Shown in pieces: positions 27,779 to 38,013 of a stretch of DNA of 64,000 bases. The stretch is from Photobacterium carnosum. GTDB lineage: Bacteria; Pseudomonadota; Gammaproteobacteria; Enterobacterales; Vibrionaceae. Both the position numbers and the translations under genes were made by a program. Positions within the stretch are counted from its first letter, which is position 1. Each line of letters starts with the position of its first letter. The stretch lies in assembly GCF_002849605.1 (NCBI RefSeq), contig NZ_NPIB01000013.1:54428-118427 (forward strand), written 5' to 3'. The notes under the pieces are model-generated. The model was not told the origin of the DNA. It saw only the letters and a program-made list of their open reading frames with translations, and made no database searches.

Positions 27779-28237
27779 TTAATCTAGACGCTGTTTGAGA
27801 TAAGCATCATAGTCTGGAATTTCAATATCAATTTCTTTATCAAGTAATGGTGATGTAATAATAAAGTTAGCACTAGCACGGTTAGTGGCTACCGGAATAT
27901 TCCATACTGCGGATATACGTAATAATGCCTTTACATCAGGATCATGCGGTACAGCATTGAGCGGATCCCAAAAGAAAATCATCATGTCAATTTTGCTTTC
28001 TGAAATTAATGCGCCTAATTGTTGATCACCACCCATAGGGCCACTGATTAAACAAGTAATAGGTAAACCTGTTTTTTTTGTAAGTAAATGTCCAGTTGTC
28101 CCTGTTGCATAAAGTTCGTGATTAGCTAATTTATCTTGGTGCTCTTTCACCCAGCGAAGTAAAGACGTTTTGCAATTATCATGAGCAACTAAAGCGATGT
28201 GTTTTTTAGCGGCCATTTTACGTGTTGTGGTAATCAT
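27779..28237 (-). CDS. mgsA: Methylglyoxal synthase
   Basis: Converts dihydroxyacetone phosphate to methylglyoxal, a bypass of lower glycolysis under phosphate limitation or sugar overload. At 152 residues it is the same length as E. coli MgsA. Conserved blocks are [21 protein letters not shown] (phosphate binding), [12 protein letters not shown] with the catalytic Asp, [20 protein letters not shown] (seen in pieces) and [18 protein letters not shown] ending ATNRASANF. It is divergent from nothing nearby; torT follows in the same direction after 157 bases upstream. Confidence 0.97.
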   Translation of the reverse strand: MITTTRKMAAKKHIALVAHDNCKTSLLRWVKEHQDKLANHELYATGTTGHLLTKKTGLPITCLISGPMGGDQQLGALISESKIDMMIFFWDPLNAVPHDPDVKALLRISAVWNIPVATNRASANFIITSPLLDKEIDIEIPDYDAYLKQRLD

Positions 28238-28394
28238 GATATTCCTTTTGATATCAAGTTAATCTTGATGAAGCTAGGTGATAATGTCTATAGTAATTAT
28301 TACTAGTCAGTAGTGTATTCCATATTAGGCTAAAATTTTGTGATAGCCCATAAATTATTGATATTCATATTTATAAGGTTACCTCATCTTAAGG

Positions 28395-29465
28395 CTATCG
28401 ACTGATGTGATGATTATTAACGTAGAATGATGGCCTAAATTCTGCGGGTGATAATGAATCACGAATAACTGCCGCAGGTAAATATTGCGGTGTTAAGTCA
28501 ACAATTAATGGTGAAATATCAAGCGCCACTGTTTTTTTCTCAAGATAACGAACTGTTTGATCTACTGAAAGTCGAGCTTGCTCTGCCATTTTATCAGTTG
28601 GAGCAAATAATATTTTATGACGACGTAAGCCTCGGTAAACCCCATGACTTAAATAGGTTGATACTATTTTGATATTGGTAATGTGGTTGGTACGTAATTC
28701 ACTGATGGCGACTTCAGCGGCTACTGCTCCGCCAACGATATAATCAATGTCTTTATAATCAGTAAATAATTGCTGCAATAGGTTACGTTGGAGCTCTTTA
28801 CTGTTGTCACCCCATAGCGTCGTTATAATTTCGACATCACTATTGGCAATAGCAGCTTTAAAACCTTTGGTTACCGGTTTAGTTCCACCACGTAATTGCG
28901 GACCAGGTAGCCATGCAATACGGACTTTTCCTGAGCCTTTTGGGTGGCGTTTTGCAAGGTAAGTACCTGCAGCTTTACCCATTTCATACCAATCGACGCC
29001 AACTTTTGCTTTTACATGTTGACGAATGTCAGGATCAGTAAAGTCGATATCATTGGTCATTAAAAATACAGGAATATTACCAATTAATGTGGATAATTTA
29101 CCGTTATAAGCATGCGCATCGACGGTGCCTAGAATGATGGCATCTGCGCCCCAATGACGACAAGCAGCAAGTTGACTTTGTTGTTTATAAAGGTTGCTAT
29201 AGCCGCCAGCTTCAAACACTTTTAATGTAATACCTAGCTTTTTTGCTTGCTCAACCATTCCATAATTGATCGATAACCAATAAGAATCTTTTAAATGTGG
29301 GTACACTGCACATACTTTCCACGGTTTAGAAACTGAGGTTAAAAAAGAATATTGAATTTTTGTCGGTTTTTTATCCGTTTGAAAAGGGGGTTGATATGAG
29401 ATCACCTCAAGCGCAAACGCGGATTGAGCAGAGAAAATCATTAAAATAAAAAATAAAATGCGCAT
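28395..29465 (-). CDS. torT: Periplasmic TMAO-binding protein TorT
   Basis: A periplasmic binding protein of 356 residues (type I fold) that binds TMAO and presents it to the sensor TorS. The signal peptide is MRILFFILMIFSAQSAFA. The mature part has CAVYPHLKDSYWLSINYGMV and an ADAIILGTVDAH segment typical of TorT. Another in-frame start lies four codons upstream. It is divergent from torS, with a 148-base gap that holds a CTGTTC half-match to the tor box at 29578-29583, consistent with joint control. Confidence 0.9.
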   Translation of the reverse strand: MRILFFILMIFSAQSAFALEVISYQPPFQTDKKPTKIQYSFLTSVSKPWKVCAVYPHLKDSYWLSINYGMVEQAKKLGITLKVFEAGGYSNLYKQQSQLAACRHWGADAIILGTVDAHAYNGKLSTLIGNIPVFLMTNDIDFTDPDIRQHVKAKVGVDWYEMGKAAGTYLAKRHPKGSGKVRIAWLPGPQLRGGTKPVTKGFKAAIANSDVEIITTLWGDNSKELQRNLLQQLFTDYKDIDYIVGGAVAAEVAISELRTNHITNIKIVSTYLSHGVYRGLRRHKILFAPTDKMAEQARLSVDQTVRYLEKKTVALDISPLIVDLTPQYLPAAVIRDSLSPAEFRPSFYVNNHHISR

Positions 29466-29613
29466 TATTACCAACATTATTTAGGTCTAAAGCCATATCG
29501 CTGGCAAAATAGTACCGTTTTATTGCCTTTGGTTAAATAGCCAGTATTGAACAAGTTATATTAATGCTGATTATTACCTGTTCTAAACAAGATTTTTGAT
29601 ATAGAGACTATTT

Positions 29614-32529
29614 ATGACGTTTACTCGAAAAGGTATCGGAGCCAAACTGTTATTAGCCTTTTCTGCCATGGCTGGCTTAATGATTATTGCAGTTATGATT
29701 GGTGTGGCTGGCTTTTCCTTAGTCGCTAAAACTGAGCGTACTGTTATTAATTCAGCGGTACCTTCATTAGCTGAAGCGCGAAAATTATCAGATTTAAGTT
29801 CACGCATTATATTTAATGCACAAGTCTTAGCTAAATCGAAACTTGAATCAGAACGGATGCAACAAGGACGAGCATTAACTATTCATATTGAAGCATTAAC
29901 ACGTAGTTTACATGCGCTTGAGAAATATTCGTTTGATCAACCGTTAATGTTGAAATTAGAAGATGATGTAAAACGTATTGTTGATAATTTAGCCTTGCTT
30001 GGGCTACTTGTTGGTCGACAAATAGACTTACAAAGTCAATTAGATGAATTAACAGCGGTAATGACCAAAGCGACTCATCAAATTGACAGTTTGTCACAAT
30101 CTCAAGTGGCGAATGCTAATACGATCGCCGTTGCTAATGTGTCGCGTATTTATGATTTAGTGGCGGCAAATAATAAACCTGCAGTCTATAACGCGCTTGA
30201 TAGCCTGGTCGAAGTAGACATGGATTTATCTGAACGGTTATTTGAATTGCGTTTTTTATCATTACAAGTGATTAATATGTTGGATGATTCTGAACGTATA
30301 ATAGACATTAAATCGCTGGTGGCACTAAAAATACGGTTCAATAATGCCGTTAATATTATCAGTCATCGGGTTAAATCTGTTGAAGATCCTAGTCGTTCAG
30401 AACAATTGATGAAACAAACCGCTAAACTTGAACGCGGTAATTTATTATTTAGTGTTAGTGAGCAATTGATTTATGCCAAGCAGGATGTGCAACGATTAGA
30501 TCAACAAAATTTAGTATTATTTCAGGAATTAAATAGTACGGTTGATAATATTATTGCAGCGGCAAATACTAATACACAACAAGCAGTTAAACAAGTTGAT
30601 CAGACGTTGACCGTTGCACGTAATACACTAATTGTAATTTCAGGCATTGGTTTGTTGGCCTTAGTTCTAATCATGTGGCGTATTGTATATATTCGCGTTA
30701 TTTGCCGTATTAACCGCTACAGTCGTGCTTTGTTATCACTAGCTCGTGGTGATTTATGTATTCAATTAGATGTTGATGGTGATGATGAATTAGCACTAAT
30801 GGGGCGGGCTATTTTAGTTGCGCGTGATACTGCCAATGAACGTTATCGGTTAGCCCAAGCTGAAGCTAAAATTCGTCAAGAATTACAGCAACACAAAGCA
30901 AGTTTAGAGCGGTTGGTTGCTAAACGAACCGGTGAGTTAGAGCGTATCAATAGTCGCTTAAATGAAGAAGTGTACAACCATTATAAAGCACGTGATGAAG
31001 CTGAAAAGGCGAACCGTGCTAAATCAGCATTCTTAGCGACCATGAGTCATGAAATTAGAACACCGATGAATGGTGTATTAGGCACCGCATCATTACTCGC
31101 TGATACAGTGTTAAGCATCCAGCAAAAGCGCTATTTAGATGTTATTAATCGTAGTGGTGAAACATTATTAGATATTCTCAATGATATTCTGGATTATTCT
31201 AAAATTGAAGCAGGACATCTTGATATAAGACCGAGTGATTTTGCGTTAAAACGTATGGTTGTCGATGTGTTTAATATGCTTCAAGGTCGAGCAATGGCAA
31301 AACGAATTGGCTTTGAGTATGTTGTTGAACCTGATGTTGATGCAATTTGGTTTGGTGACGAAAGTCGTATTCGACAAGTGTTAGTCAATTTAGTGGGTAA
31401 TGCGATTAAATTTACCGATAAAGGTAAAGTGACAATCAATGTCCAATTGCATCCTGATATGCCGGATGAAATATTATTTTCAGTTCAAGATACTGGCATT
31501 GGTCTTGATAGTCATGAACAAGGGCTATTATTTAATGCCTTTCAACAAGCAGAGGCGGGTCGTAAAGCGATTGAAGGGACAGGGCTTGGTTTAGCCATTA
31601 GTAAACATATCGTAGCGGCGATGGATGGTGAAATCGGAGTTGATTCGATTGTTGGTACAGGTAGTTGTTTCTGGTATTCATTACCATTAGAGCGTGGCCA
31701 AGTAATCTTGAATACCGATGTTAATCAAGTGCTTGTTCCTGCAGCACATATTCTATTGGTTGAAGATAACCCCGTAAATAGTATGGTTGCAGAAGGGTTT
31801 CTTAAACGACTAGGTCACAGTGTAGTTATTGCTGAAGATGGCGCACAAGCAGAAGCGTTTTATCGTAAAGAACAGTTTGATTTAGCATTACTTGATATCA
31901 ATTTACCTGATACTGATGGTATTACCTTATTGCATCAGTTACGCCGCATTGATAAAACCAAGAAGCAAGCATGGCAAGAACCGACACCGATGGTCGCTTT
32001 TTCTGCTCATGTATTTAGAGAAGAAGTTGAAATCTATTTAAATGCAGGTTTTGCGGGCTTCTTACCTAAGCCTTTGGTTGAGCAACAATTAATTGATACG
32101 ATGAACAGTATTCTAAAAGGAGATAAGCGAGTGGTTATTGAAAAAGGTGCGGGTGAAGATAAACCGCAACTTGTTGAGACTGATGAGCTATTTCCATTAG
32201 TGAAAGAATCTGTTTTAGGCAGTGATTTGCAAGTATTGGGTGCAGCACAAGTGAAACAATTAATTGGTTTATTTGGTGACTCTGCAAGTAAGACATTAGT
32301 GATATTACATCAGGCAATTACCGATAATGATTTAAAAGAAGTCGCTAAACAAGCCCATACCCTTAAAGGTGCGGCTGGAACGATGGGATTAATGCAATTA
32401 CATCAGTTATGTTTAACCTTTGAAAAATCAGCTCAAGAGGGCTCTATTGAGGGATTATCTGTTGCACCATTACAGCAAGTGTTTGATGCGTCAGTGACGG
32501 CTTTAGCAACGATTTTCCTTGATGATTAA
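29614..32529 (+). CDS. torS: Hybrid sensor histidine kinase TorS
   Basis: An inner-membrane TMAO sensor of 971 residues with the full TorS architecture. A first helix at about 11-36 and a second at about 338-358 enclose a helical periplasmic domain that contacts TorT. A HAMP domain follows, then His479 (MSHEIRTPMNG), the ATPase domain (GTGLGLAISK), a receiver with Asp761 (LLDINLPDTDG) and an Hpt domain with His915 (AHTLKGAAG). In E. coli it phosphorelays to TorR, whose gene is not in this window. A strong terminator ends the gene. Confidence 0.94.
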   Translation: MTFTRKGIGAKLLLAFSAMAGLMIIAVMIGVAGFSLVAKTERTVINSAVPSLAEARKLSDLSSRIIFNAQVLAKSKLESERMQQGRALTIHIEALTRSLHALEKYSFDQPLMLKLEDDVKRIVDNLALLGLLVGRQIDLQSQLDELTAVMTKATHQIDSLSQSQVANANTIAVANVSRIYDLVAANNKPAVYNALDSLVEVDMDLSERLFELRFLSLQVINMLDDSERIIDIKSLVALKIRFNNAVNIISHRVKSVEDPSRSEQLMKQTAKLERGNLLFSVSEQLIYAKQDVQRLDQQNLVLFQELNSTVDNIIAAANTNTQQAVKQVDQTLTVARNTLIVISGIGLLALVLIMWRIVYIRVICRINRYSRALLSLARGDLCIQLDVDGDDELALMGRAILVARDTANERYRLAQAEAKIRQELQQHKASLERLVAKRTGELERINSRLNEEVYNHYKARDEAEKANRAKSAFLATMSHEIRTPMNGVLGTASLLADTVLSIQQKRYLDVINRSGETLLDILNDILDYSKIEAGHLDIRPSDFALKRMVVDVFNMLQGRAMAKRIGFEYVVEPDVDAIWFGDESRIRQVLVNLVGNAIKFTDKGKVTINVQLHPDMPDEILFSVQDTGIGLDSHEQGLLFNAFQQAEAGRKAIEGTGLGLAISKHIVAAMDGEIGVDSIVGTGSCFWYSLPLERGQVILNTDVNQVLVPAAHILLVEDNPVNSMVAEGFLKRLGHSVVIAEDGAQAEAFYRKEQFDLALLDINLPDTDGITLLHQLRRIDKTKKQAWQEPTPMVAFSAHVFREEVEIYLNAGFAGFLPKPLVEQQLIDTMNSILKGDKRVVIEKGAGEDKPQLVETDELFPLVKESVLGSDLQVLGAAQVKQLIGLFGDSASKTLVILHQAITDNDLKEVAKQAHTLKGAAGTMGLMQLHQLCLTFEKSAQEGSIEGLSVAPLQQVFDASVTALATIFLDD

Positions 32530-32551
32530 TGTTGTTAATAACAGCATTAAC

Positions 32552-32580
32552 AAAAAAGAACGCTTCGGCGTTCTTTTTTT
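32552..32580 (+). terminator. Terminator of torS
   Basis: AAAAAAGAACGC-TTCG-GCGTTC followed by T7: a stable UUCG tetraloop hairpin. The next 300 bases up to the fusA terminator contain no recognisable gene. Confidence 0.92.
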
Positions 32581-32883
32581 ATGGGTGTAGATCGAGCGTC
32601 ATAAATAGACAATGAGGATCGAGTAGATAATCAGTAAAGGCGGACATTCGATAATCCTATGTTTAATATATAGCGCCCGAGAAGTGATAAACAAAGCCAT
32701 TGATAAAGCATTAGTTTACGTTTGAGTCGTAATTTTACCTAAGCGTTTTAACGATGAATGATATGGCCATAATGAAGAAGGGGCGTGATTAGAGAGGAAA
32801 AAAGAGGATTTACGATGATGTCATATGGCGGTAAGGCTGTTGTTTTATGAGTGATACGAGAATAAGAGATGAAAAGTCTGGAT

Positions 32884-32918
32884 AAAAAATAACCCCGAGA
32901 ACAAAGTCCTCGGGGTTA
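32884..32918 (-). terminator. Terminator of the EF-G gene
   Basis: AACCCCGAG (32891-32899) pairs with CTCGGGGTT (32909-32917). On the minus strand the stem is followed by a T6 run. Confidence 0.9.
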
Positions 32919-32944
32919 ATGTATCACTTAGGGTAATTTAAAAA

Positions 32945-35032
32945 TTACTTCTTAGCGTTACGTTCTTTCTGCTCAGCGATAACTTTTTCAGAAACGCTAG
33001 CAGGACAAGGTGCGTAGTGTGAGAACTCCATAGAGAACTGACCACGGCCTGATGTCATAGTACGTAGAGTACCGATGTAACCAAACATTTCTGAAAGTGG
33101 TACGTCAGCTTTAATACGAGAACCAGTGATACCAGCGATTTGGTCTTTGATCATGCCACGACGACGGTTAAGGTCACCGATAACATCACCAACGTGATCT
33201 TCTGGAGTAAATACGTCAACGTTCATGATTGGCTCAAGAAGTTGCGCACCAGCTTTAGGCATAGATTGACGGAATGCGCCTTTCGCTGCGATTTCAAATG
33301 CTACTGCAGATGAATCGACTGCGTGGAAGCCACCATCAAGAAGCTCGATTTCAACGTCAAGAACAGGGAAACCAGCTAGAACACCAGTGTTCATCATGCC
33401 CTTGAAGCCTTTCTCGATTGCAGGCCAGAATTCTTTAGGAACGTTACCACCAATTACTGATGATTTGAACGTAAAGCCTGAACCTACTTCACCTGGTTTC
33501 ATGATGTAGTCGATCTTACCGAACTGACCAGAACCACCAGATTGTTTCTTATGCGTGTAGCTATCTTCAACTGCTTTCGTGATTGTTTCACGGTAAGCAA
33601 CTTGAGGTTGACCAACAATTAGGTCTACGCCGTATGTACGCTTAAGGATATCAACCTTAATGTCTAGGTGAAGTTCACCCATACCTTTAAGGATTGTTTC
33701 GCCAGTTTCTTCGTCAGTTTCAACTTGGAAAGATGGATCTTCTGCAACCATTTTACCGATTGCAAGACCCATTTTCTCAGAACCGCCTTTATCTTTAGGC
33801 GTTACAGCAATAGAGATTACTGGAGTTGGGAAGATCATTGGCTCAAGTGTACACTCGTGCTTAACATCACAAAGAGTGTGACCTGTTTGAACGTTTTTCA
33901 TACCAACGATAGCGATGATATCGCCAGCGTGAGCTGAAGTAAGTTCGTTACGATCATTTGCTTGCATTTCAACCATACGGCCAACACGCTCAGTTTTACC
34001 TGTAGCTGAGTTAAGGATGGTGTCACCCTTGTTTAGCTTACCTGAGTAAATACGAACGAATGTTAGTGCGCCAAAGCGGTCATCCATGATTTTGAATGCA
34101 AGTGCTTTTAGTGGCTCGTCAACAGATACAATAGCAAATTCGCCATTTGCTTCGCCAGTTTCTGGGTCAGTTAACGGCTGTGGATCTACTTCTGTTGGAC
34201 AAGGTAGGTAGTCAACAACAGCATCAAGAATAAGTTGCATACCCTTGTTTTTGAATGCTGAACCACAGTACGTTGGGAAGAAAGTACAAGTACGTGTACC
34301 AGCACGGATACAACGCTTGATTTCTTCAATAGAAGGTTCAACACCATCCATGTAAGCTTCTAGAAGATCGTCGTCTTGCTCAAGAGCAGTTTCGATCATT
34401 TCTTCACGGTAAGCTTCAACGTCATCAACCATATCTTCAGGAACAGGTAGAATTTCGAAGTTTTCTGGAAGACCAGTGTCATCCCATACGAATGCTTGAC
34501 GAGATAGAACGTCAACAACACCAACGAAATCATCTTCACGACCGATTGGAAGTGTCATGATTAGTGGAGTCGCGCCTAGTACCTTCTTAACTTGATCTGT
34601 AACGCGGAAGAAATCTGCGCCCATACGGTCTAGTTTGTTAACGAAGATAATACGAGCAACTTCTGATTCGTTCGCATAACGCCAGTTAGTTTCTGATTGT
34701 GGTTCAACACCACCAGAACCACAGAATACACCGATGCCGCCATCAAGTACTTTAAGAGAACGGTAAACTTCAACTGTGAAGTCAACGTGTCCAGGAGTAT
34801 CGATAACGTTAAAACGGTGATCTTTCCAGAAACAGCTTACTGCTGCTGACTGGATAGTTATTCCGCGCTCAGCTTCTTGTTCCATGAAGTCAGTTGTTGA
34901 CTCGCCATCATGAACTTCACCAATCTTGTGGATTTGGCCAGTTAGCTTAAGGATACGCTCTGTAGTAGTGGTTTTACCCGCATCAACGTGCGCGAAAATA
35001 CCAATGTTTCTGTATTTAGATAAATCTGTCAT
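32945..35032 (-). CDS. fusA: Translation elongation factor G, stand-alone copy
   Basis: A ribosomal translocation GTPase of 695 residues. G motifs are [12 protein letters not shown] (G1), DTPGHVDFT (G3) and [10 protein letters not shown] (G4). The domain II-V sequence is full length, with [17 protein letters not shown] and [16 protein letters not shown] near the end, so it looks functional. The gene is alone rather than next to rpsL-rpsG-tufA, so it is probably the second EF-G of Vibrionaceae (often called fusA2). AHVDAGKT in place of AHIDAGKT and NKLDR in place of NKMDR are small differences from the main copy. Confidence 0.9.
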   Translation of the reverse strand: MTDLSKYRNIGIFAHVDAGKTTTTERILKLTGQIHKIGEVHDGESTTDFMEQEAERGITIQSAAVSCFWKDHRFNVIDTPGHVDFTVEVYRSLKVLDGGIGVFCGSGGVEPQSETNWRYANESEVARIIFVNKLDRMGADFFRVTDQVKKVLGATPLIMTLPIGREDDFVGVVDVLSRQAFVWDDTGLPENFEILPVPEDMVDDVEAYREEMIETALEQDDDLLEAYMDGVEPSIEEIKRCIRAGTRTCTFFPTYCGSAFKNKGMQLILDAVVDYLPCPTEVDPQPLTDPETGEANGEFAIVSVDEPLKALAFKIMDDRFGALTFVRIYSGKLNKGDTILNSATGKTERVGRMVEMQANDRNELTSAHAGDIIAIVGMKNVQTGHTLCDVKHECTLEPMIFPTPVISIAVTPKDKGGSEKMGLAIGKMVAEDPSFQVETDEETGETILKGMGELHLDIKVDILKRTYGVDLIVGQPQVAYRETITKAVEDSYTHKKQSGGSGQFGKIDYIMKPGEVGSGFTFKSSVIGGNVPKEFWPAIEKGFKGMMNTGVLAGFPVLDVEIELLDGGFHAVDSSAVAFEIAAKGAFRQSMPKAGAQLLEPIMNVDVFTPEDHVGDVIGDLNRRRGMIKDQIAGITGSRIKADVPLSEMFGYIGTLRTMTSGRGQFSMEFSHYAPCPASVSEKVIAEQKERNAKK

Positions 35033-35442
35033 TGTTTTTCTCTATCAACAATTACTGTCACATGTGAGGTCGCGGATTATAGCACTAGTTGTGCTAATCA
35101 GAACATAGCCATATGTAATAAAAATAGGTATTAACTTGCTTTTTGCTCTTGGAGTTCTAACTGTTGACGAAGATCTGAGCAAATAACAGTGATAAAAACC
35201 AAGACTAGTCGAGGTTGATTATTATTGTAAGCTGATTTAAGGATATTTTAGTGATTTTTTGAGAGTCAAATGATGAATTAGTCTTGATATGAATGGCCTA
35301 TAATAATAGACAAAAAACGATTTTTTAGTTTGTTTGTGCTTAAAAAATAGTAAGTCAGCTGGAATGTGTCATTTGTTTCACTTTCTGTTTATTAGTGAGG
35401 TAGAATTCAAGTAAGTCCTGTTTTGTTATTTGAGTGTACAAA

Positions 35443-35895
35443 ATGTCAGAAGAAATAGAAGTAGAAGCACTGGAAGTTGAAGTTTCTGTCCAGCCGATTG
35501 AACTGTATAAAGTGCTTAAAATTGCTAATTTAGTCAGTGGTGGCGGCGAAGCTAAATATGCCATTTCTGATGGTTATGTTGCTGTAAATGGTGAAGTTGA
35601 ATTACGTAAGCGTTGTAAAATCTATGATGGTGATGTAATTGAGTTTAATGGTGAATATTTTGTAGTTATTTGTGATCAACCCGTACAAGAAGTCATACCA
35701 CGAGATCAACAACCAATCAAAGTGGCGCCTGTAGTTAAAGCGCCAAAAAAAGATAAAAAAGCACCACCAGTAAAGGCAAAGAAAAATAAAGCCGCACCAG
35801 CAACCAGTAAAAATCGTTCTGTAACTAAAAAAGAAGCAGAAAAAACAGAGAAGAAAGCAGATACAGCAACAGGACGTAAACCAATCAGCTTTTGA
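35443..35895 (+). CDS. ybcJ: S4-domain RNA-binding protein (YbcJ-like) with Lys-rich tail
   Basis: Residues about 15-75 are an S4-like RNA-binding domain of the YbcJ family: IELYKVLKIANLVSGGGEAK and DGYVAVNGEVELRKRCKI (split for length). YbcJ of E. coli is only about 70 residues; this one adds a tail of about 75 residues rich in Lys, Ala and Pro, probably disordered and RNA-binding. The ATG at 35443 is preferred over a GTG at 35434. Role in RNA metabolism is inferred. The 410-base region upstream, shared with the EF-G promoter, has no other gene. Confidence 0.8.
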   Translation: MSEEIEVEALEVEVSVQPIELYKVLKIANLVSGGGEAKYAISDGYVAVNGEVELRKRCKIYDGDVIEFNGEYFVVICDQPVQEVIPRDQQPIKVAPVVKAPKKDKKAPPVKAKKNKAAPATSKNRSVTKKEAEKTEKKADTATGRKPISF

Positions 35896-35914
35896 TTGAT
35901 GAGCTAAATTATTG

Positions 35915-35939
35915 AGGCGTGCTATTGCACGTCTTTTTT
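35915..35939 (+). terminator. Terminator of the S4-domain gene
   Basis: AGGCGTGC-TATT-GCACGTCT with one G-U pair, then T6. Confidence 0.8.
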
Positions 35940-35970
35940 ATCACTATTTTTTGAGATCGGTCGTATTAGG

Positions 35971-36897
35971 ATGATAACTACTTCTCGTAATATGTATGTT
36001 TCGTTATTTTTACTTTCTGCATGCACGATGGCTGTGGCTGCTAATGCTGCTCAAATTAGTGTGCTATCTACTCACGAGTGCCAAGTAATGACTAAGGCGG
36101 GGGTTGTGTCTGCGACAGCCCCTGTGCCATGTCAACGCTTGAAAAAAGTTACGTTTCATTATCGTGATTTTGCAGGTAAAGCACATTCCAATGGTCAAGT
36201 GGTGGTGATGGATGCTGTCGCACCGTATGTGGGGAATATTTTTGATGCTTTATTTAAGCAAGGTTTTCCTATTCATAACGCCGTCCCTATAGAAGTGTAT
36301 GGTGGTGATGATACCCGTTCGATGACTGCAAATAATACGTCAGCCTTTAATTATCGTCCGGTTGCTGGAACGGGTAGCTTATCATTACATGCTTATGGGG
36401 CCGCGATAGACCTTAATCCACTTCAAAATCCATTTGTAACGTTTAGTGGTAATGGTAATGTTAAATTTAGCCCTGCTCAAGGTACTCATTATGCCAATCG
36501 TGCTCAATATCGGTTTGGTAAACCAAATAGTCGAGGCATGGCTGAAGCCGTTATAGATATATTTGCTCGTAATGGTTTTCAATATTGGGGTGGTTTTTGG
36601 AATTCTCCGATTGATTATCAGCATTTTCAATTGACCAAAGATATGGCGTTAACCATGAGTAAAATGACGCCAGCACAAGCAACATTATTTTTTCAGCGTT
36701 ATGTCGCGTGGTATGACAGTTGTAGCAAGATGTACCCAACAGCATATAAGCAGTATAAATTTAATGATTACGCAGAATACCTAAAGCATCAGTTATCCGT
36801 TAAGTCATTGCATACAGCTTATAGTGCTAATCCTCAACGGGTAATGGATGCGATTAAGCTTCAACCTGTACGCTCGGCTATTTGTGTAAAGCGTTAG
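35971..36897 (+). CDS. Secreted M15-type (VanY/extensin-like) peptidase
   Basis: A 308-residue exported protein with an N-terminal signal (about 8-27, LFLLSACTMAVAANA). The central domain shows a Zn-peptidase M15 pattern: SLHAYGAAIDLNP (HxxGxAxD) and a later WGGFWNSPIDYQHFQL block supplying the last His. M15 enzymes cleave D-Ala or L-Ala-D-Glu bonds in peptidoglycan peptides. No PASTA, SH3 or LysM anchor is seen. Substrate is inferred from the family. Start choice between 35971 and 35992 is uncertain. Confidence 0.75.
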   Translation: MITTSRNMYVSLFLLSACTMAVAANAAQISVLSTHECQVMTKAGVVSATAPVPCQRLKKVTFHYRDFAGKAHSNGQVVVMDAVAPYVGNIFDALFKQGFPIHNAVPIEVYGGDDTRSMTANNTSAFNYRPVAGTGSLSLHAYGAAIDLNPLQNPFVTFSGNGNVKFSPAQGTHYANRAQYRFGKPNSRGMAEAVIDIFARNGFQYWGGFWNSPIDYQHFQLTKDMALTMSKMTPAQATLFFQRYVAWYDSCSKMYPTAYKQYKFNDYAEYLKHQLSVKSLHTAYSANPQRVMDAIKLQPVRSAICVKR

Positions 36898-37038
36898 TTG
36901 GCAAGAAGTTTATTGATAAGTTGCTATCTAAGTCATAGTTTTTAGTCTGCATACTTTGTTTTTAATTAATTCGTTTGCGGCAATGATTTGAGGATCTTAG
37001 GATGGTGCTATTAGTATTATTCGACAAAGGATGGTTCA

Positions 37039-37947
37039 ATGGTTAGTCAAGTCACAATGGTTGCACAACAATTACACTTTTCAGAATTAGTGCAAGGCTA
37101 TTGGCGTTTAGCTGAATGGGGCATGACTGCGCAACAACGATTAACGTTTATAGAGCAGCATCTTGAATTAGGGATCACCACGGTTGATCACGCTGATATT
37201 TATGGTGGCTATCAATGTGAGGCGTTATTTGGTGAAGCATTAGCGTTAAAACCAAGTTTACGTCAACAGCTACAGGTAGTGACGAAGTGTGATATTAATC
37301 TGTGCAATGCTAAATACCCTCAACGTCGCATTAATCATTACGATACCAGTAAGCAGCATATTGTTGATTCAGTAAATAATTCATTGGCAAACTTACATGT
37401 TGATAATATTGATCTGTTATTGATTCATCGCCCAGATATATTGATGGATGCTGATGAGGTTGCTTCTGCCTTTGCTGAGTTAAAACAACAAGGAAAGGTT
37501 AATCATTTTGGTGTGTCGAATTTTGCACCAGCGCAATTTGATTTATTGCAATCTCGTCTTGATCAGCCTCTGGTTACTAATCAAGTTGAAATTAATCCGC
37601 TTAATTTTGAAGTGGCACACGACGGTACGCTTGATCAATTACAAATGAAGCGCATTCATCCAATGGCGTGGTCATGTTTGGCAGGGGGCGAGATTTTCAC
37701 TGGCAGCTCTGAGCAACATATTCGCGTGCGTGAAACCTTAATTGAGATCGCAGCTGAAATTGGTGCAGATAGCATTGATCAAGTGATTTATGCGTGGATT
37801 AGGTGTCTACCATCAAAACCGTTAGCTATTATAGGTTCGGGGAATATTGAACGGGTAAGATCGGCTGTTGAAGCCCTTGGGTTTTCATTATCACGTGAGC
37901 AGTTTTATCGAGTATGGGTAGCCGCAAAAGGTCATGGTGTGCCATAA
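37039..37947 (+). CDS. ydhF: Aldo/keto reductase, YdhF-like
   Basis: A cytoplasmic NADPH-dependent oxidoreductase of 302 residues. The AKR catalytic set appears as TVDHADIYGGY (Asp, Tyr), VVTKCDI (Lys) and LLLIHRPD (His), with IIGSGNIERVRSA binding the cofactor phosphate. It resembles YdhF, whose substrate is unknown. A good AAGGA ribosome site precedes the ATG. It converges on ynjE. Confidence 0.85.
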   Translation: MVSQVTMVAQQLHFSELVQGYWRLAEWGMTAQQRLTFIEQHLELGITTVDHADIYGGYQCEALFGEALALKPSLRQQLQVVTKCDINLCNAKYPQRRINHYDTSKQHIVDSVNNSLANLHVDNIDLLLIHRPDILMDADEVASAFAELKQQGKVNHFGVSNFAPAQFDLLQSRLDQPLVTNQVEINPLNFEVAHDGTLDQLQMKRIHPMAWSCLAGGEIFTGSSEQHIRVRETLIEIAAEIGADSIDQVIYAWIRCLPSKPLAIIGSGNIERVRSAVEALGFSLSREQFYRVWVAAKGHGVP

Positions 37948-37955
37948 CAGAATCT

Positions 37956-38004
37956 AAAAATGGCAGCTGCTATCGTGAATGACCATCGTGATAGCTTGCT
38001 GCCA
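37956..38004 (-). terminator. Terminator of ynjE
   Basis: On the minus strand, TGGCAGCAAGCTATC pairs with GATAGCAGCTGCCA (small bulge) and is followed by T5, starting 10 bases after the ynjE stop. Confidence 0.75.
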
Positions 38005-38013
38005 TTGGTGTTG

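Noticed and set aside
32584..32883. 300-base gap between torS and EF-G genes examined for a small gene or RNA
   Set aside because: Short open frames only, with no ribosome site, family pattern or hairpin beyond the two terminators.
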